Below are positions 61,938-64,000 of a stretch of 64,000 nucleotides of DNA, one piece after another. This DNA is from Nitrospira moscoviensis. GTDB lineage: Bacteria; Nitrospirota; Nitrospiria; Nitrospirales; Nitrospiraceae. Location: NCBI RefSeq assembly GCF_001273775.1, contig NZ_CP011801.1, positions 1,652,001-1,716,000 on the forward strand, written 5' to 3'. The translations under genes were made by a program, and so were the position numbers. The notes below the pieces were generated by a model. That model worked only from the letters and a program-made list of their open reading frames with translations. It was not told the DNA's origin and searched no databases. Numbering within the stretch: the stretch's first letter is position 1; every line of letters starts with the position of its first letter.

Positions 61938-63071
61938 ATGATTGCCACCGAACCGCACAAGGCTGAGCCGATCACGGCGACCGTGGCCCGCAAGGAGACG
62001 GTCCGGGGAAGCTTGAGTCGCATCGGTGACGCGCGGCTGACGCGCGGACGGTGGTGGGCGGTCTTGGCATCGCTATCGACGACGGCGGTTCTGCTCCTGT
62101 TCGTCTCCCTGCAATTCGGCACGCAGTGGATCGGACTCGGAGACATCGTGGATCTCGTCATGCGCGCCCTGCGCGAAGGGCGGCTGGACCATGACGCGAT
62201 CGGCACGGCCGGCGTGATCCTGTTTCAGGTGAGATTGCCGCGGGTCTTGCTGGGTTTTCTCGTCGGGGCCTGTTTAGCGGCCGTGGGGGTCGTGCTGCAA
62301 GCGCTGCTGCGCAACCCCCTCGCCGATCCTTACGTACTCGGCGTGTCCAGCGGTGCGGCGCTCGGTGTGGCGCTCGCCATCCTTCTGGGGATCGGCACGA
62401 CCGTGTTTGAGCTGTCTGCCTTGCCGCTGTGCGGCTTTGCCGGAGGCCTGTTGTCCCTGGTGGTGGTCTATCGTATGGCGGCCTCCTATGGCCGGCTGCC
62501 CATCCACAGCCTGCTGCTCGCGGGAGTCATTCTGAACGCGATCCTCTCGGCCGTCATCATGTTCATCACCTCCATTATGGAGCCGAACCGCGCCGCCGGG
62601 GTGATGACCTGGCTCTTGGGAAATCTCACTGCGCCTTCGTATCCGGCGCTGGCCGTCTTGGCCTTGTACCTGATCGGGGGGATGCTCCTCCTCTTGAGGC
62701 AGGCGCCGGCGTTGAACGTGCTCACGTTGGGCGAGGAATCGGCTCGATCCTTGGGCGTCGAGACGGAAGGGGTCAAGCGCGCGGTCTACGCTCTGTCCGC
62801 CCTGATCACCGGGGCGGTCGTGTCGATGAGCGGCATGATCGGATTTGTGGGGATGATGGTGCCTCACGCGGTCCGGCTTCTGCTGGGGGTGGACCATCGC
62901 CTGCTGTTACCGGCTTCAGCGCTTGCCGGAGGGATGCTGCTCATGGTGGCCGACACCGTCGCACGGACGCTGCTCAGTCCGTCCGAGATTCCCGTCGGAA
63001 TCATCACGGCGCTGGCGGGAGGGCCGTTCTTCATCTATCTCCTGGCATGGAGAAGGGATCGATTGTTGTGA
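61938..63071 (+). CDS. btuC: Cobalamin ABC transporter permease (BtuC-like, FecCD family)
   Basis: A 377-residue membrane permease with the FecCD signatures RLPRVLLGFLVGACLAAVGVVLQALLRNPLADPYVLGVSSGAALG, GLLSLVVVY, MSGMIGFVGMMVPHAVRLLLGVDHR (the cytoplasmic ATPase-contact loop) and EIPVGIITALAGGPFFIYLL. The N-terminal 45 residues are charged and longer than in E. coli BtuC. The stop overlaps the ATPase gene by 4 bp. Confidence 0.92.
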   Translation: MIATEPHKAEPITATVARKETVRGSLSRIGDARLTRGRWWAVLASLSTTAVLLLFVSLQFGTQWIGLGDIVDLVMRALREGRLDHDAIGTAGVILFQVRLPRVLLGFLVGACLAAVGVVLQALLRNPLADPYVLGVSSGAALGVALAILLGIGTTVFELSALPLCGFAGGLLSLVVVYRMAASYGRLPIHSLLLAGVILNAILSAVIMFITSIMEPNRAAGVMTWLLGNLTAPSYPALAVLALYLIGGMLLLLRQAPALNVLTLGEESARSLGVETEGVKRAVYALSALITGAVVSMSGMIGFVGMMVPHAVRLLLGVDHRLLLPASALAGGMLLMVADTVARTLLSPSEIPVGIITALAGGPFFIYLLAWRRDRLL

Positions 63072-63937
63072 GAACGGCTCCCTATGGGCATCGCTCCGCT
63101 TTCGGCGCCGCGGCCTCCGCCGCGGCCTACCTGGTCCAATCGGTTCGGTTTCGATATCGCGCTGGATCCCACAGAGAGGCTTCATGGGTACTGGATGGTT
63201 TGACCTTCCAGGTCGAGCCGGGAGAGGTGCTTGGGATCGTCGGTCCGAACGGATCCGGCAAATCGTCGTTGCTCAAACTCCTCGCGAAGGTGTTGCAGCC
63301 TCAGGAAGGGAAGATCGAGATGTTCGGGCGGGAGCTGACTTCGTTGGCCCAGGACGAAATTGCCAGGACGGCGGCCTTGGTGCCGCAGGACAGCCAGCAG
63401 ATTTTTCCGTTCACCGTCTTAGAGACCGTGCTCATGGGCCGGTATCCGCATCATGAACGAACGGCCTGGGCTGGATTCGGCTGGGAGAATGAAGAGGATC
63501 TCGCCGTCGCTGAGCAGGCGATGGCTGCGGCCGATATCCGTCATCTCGCGGGGCGTGCCGTCACCGATCTGTCCGGCGGTGAGCGGCAACGTTGCGTGAT
63601 CGCGCGCGCCCTGGCGCAGCGGCCGGACGTACTCTTGCTGGATGAGCCGACGGCGTTTCTCGATCTGCCGCACCAGATCGACATTTGTACGATTGTGCGG
63701 CGGCAACAGGAAGAGCGGGGTCTGACCGTCATCCTGGTCTCACATGATTTGACCCTGGCGAGCCAGTACTGCGATCGGATCCTGATGCTCAAAGAAGGGC
63801 GCTTGTTCCGCCTCGGAACGCCTGAGGCGGTCATCCGCCCGGAAGTCATTCGTGACGTCTACGGCTGTGAGGTGTTGGTGGACCGGCATCCGGAATCGGG
63901 GTTGCCGCGCGTGACGCTGCCGGCCAGGAGTCTGTGA
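63068..63937 (+). CDS. btuD: Cobalamin ABC transporter ATP-binding protein (BtuD-like)
   Basis: A 289-residue ABC ATPase: Walker A GPNGSGKSS, Q-loop VPQDSQQIFPFTV, signature LSGGERQR, Walker B VLLLDEPTAFLD and switch His in VSHDLTLAS. The length of the N-terminal extension (about 40 residues before the fold) is unusual and the GTG start at 63068 is chosen for its GTGA overlap with btuC. It completes the importer under riboswitch control. The last 63 bp of the window after it hold no gene that I can see. Confidence 0.92.
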   Translation: MRTAPYGHRSAFGAAASAAAYLVQSVRFRYRAGSHREASWVLDGLTFQVEPGEVLGIVGPNGSGKSSLLKLLAKVLQPQEGKIEMFGRELTSLAQDEIARTAALVPQDSQQIFPFTVLETVLMGRYPHHERTAWAGFGWENEEDLAVAEQAMAAADIRHLAGRAVTDLSGGERQRCVIARALAQRPDVLLLDEPTAFLDLPHQIDICTIVRRQQEERGLTVILVSHDLTLASQYCDRILMLKEGRLFRLGTPEAVIRPEVIRDVYGCEVLVDRHPESGLPRVTLPARSL

Positions 63938-64000
63938 GAGAGCGCGGGAAGGGCCCGTACCCAGCCTGCCCGTTCATCGTCAAGGGTACGTGCGTTCATC

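Noticed and set aside
63938..64000. CGTACCC/GGGTACG inverted repeat at the right edge
   Set aside because: The two arms are 7 bp with a long spacer and the context is cut by the window end, so no function can be assigned.

Overview
The window is GC-rich, densely packed bacterial chromosome, most likely from a Nitrospira-type bacterium (phylum Nitrospirota). This assignment is an inference from gene content: a CobA-HemD fusion, a haem/cofactor block, a long Wzx/Wzy exopolysaccharide locus, and a GcvH-Lpd pair beside ComEA and TyrS. No 16S gene or other decisive marker is present.

Region 1 (1-12165) is housekeeping on the plus strand. It carries the end of a uroporphyrinogen methyltransferase/synthase fusion, a CBS-domain protein, hemB, ribF, tilS, hpt, ftsH, folP, glmM and comEC. 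Most genes lie a few bases apart or overlap. Region 2 (12166-13548) has a short ribbon-helix-helix protein preceded by inverted repeats, then an HD-GYP protein that may link c-di-GMP to the next block.

Region 3 (13551-43698) is a continuous plus-strand polysaccharide locus of about 30 kb. It encodes an export lipoprotein, a Wzc-like co-polymerase/kinase, a Wzy-like polymerase, a Wzx-like flippase, eight glycosyltransferases, five SAM methyltransferases, two glutamine-dependent asparagine-synthase-like amidotransferases, a PHP protein, a WbqC protein, a PIG-L deacetylase, a DegT aminotransferase and a WecA/MraY-type initiating transferase. Together they could build a lipid-linked repeat unit with amide, methyl and amino groups, flip it, polymerise it and export it.

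Region 4 (43744-51173) starts with mtnA. An AT-richer block follows with two tandem paralogous LuxR-type regulators and a divergent gene for a large secreted protein (seven SBBP repeats plus three PKD-like domains). The block ends with a second, diverged copy of the last 114 bp of mtnA, so it looks like an acquired island bounded by mtnA 3' ends. A perfect 20-bp palindrome lies between the regulator and the surface-protein gene.

Region 5 (51240-60385) holds a Phd-like antitoxin facing a MazF-like toxin, then ndk, a TPR/glycosyl-hydrolase-like lipoprotein, gcvH, lpdA, comEA, tyrS, tRNA-Gly(CCC) with duplicated fragments of itself nearby, rpmB, a SemiSWEET transporter and two uncharacterised membrane or exported proteins. 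Region 6 (60562-63937) is a cobalamin riboswitch with an unusual iterated palindrome in one arm and a terminator at its end, controlling a BtuF-BtuC-BtuD-type ABC importer.
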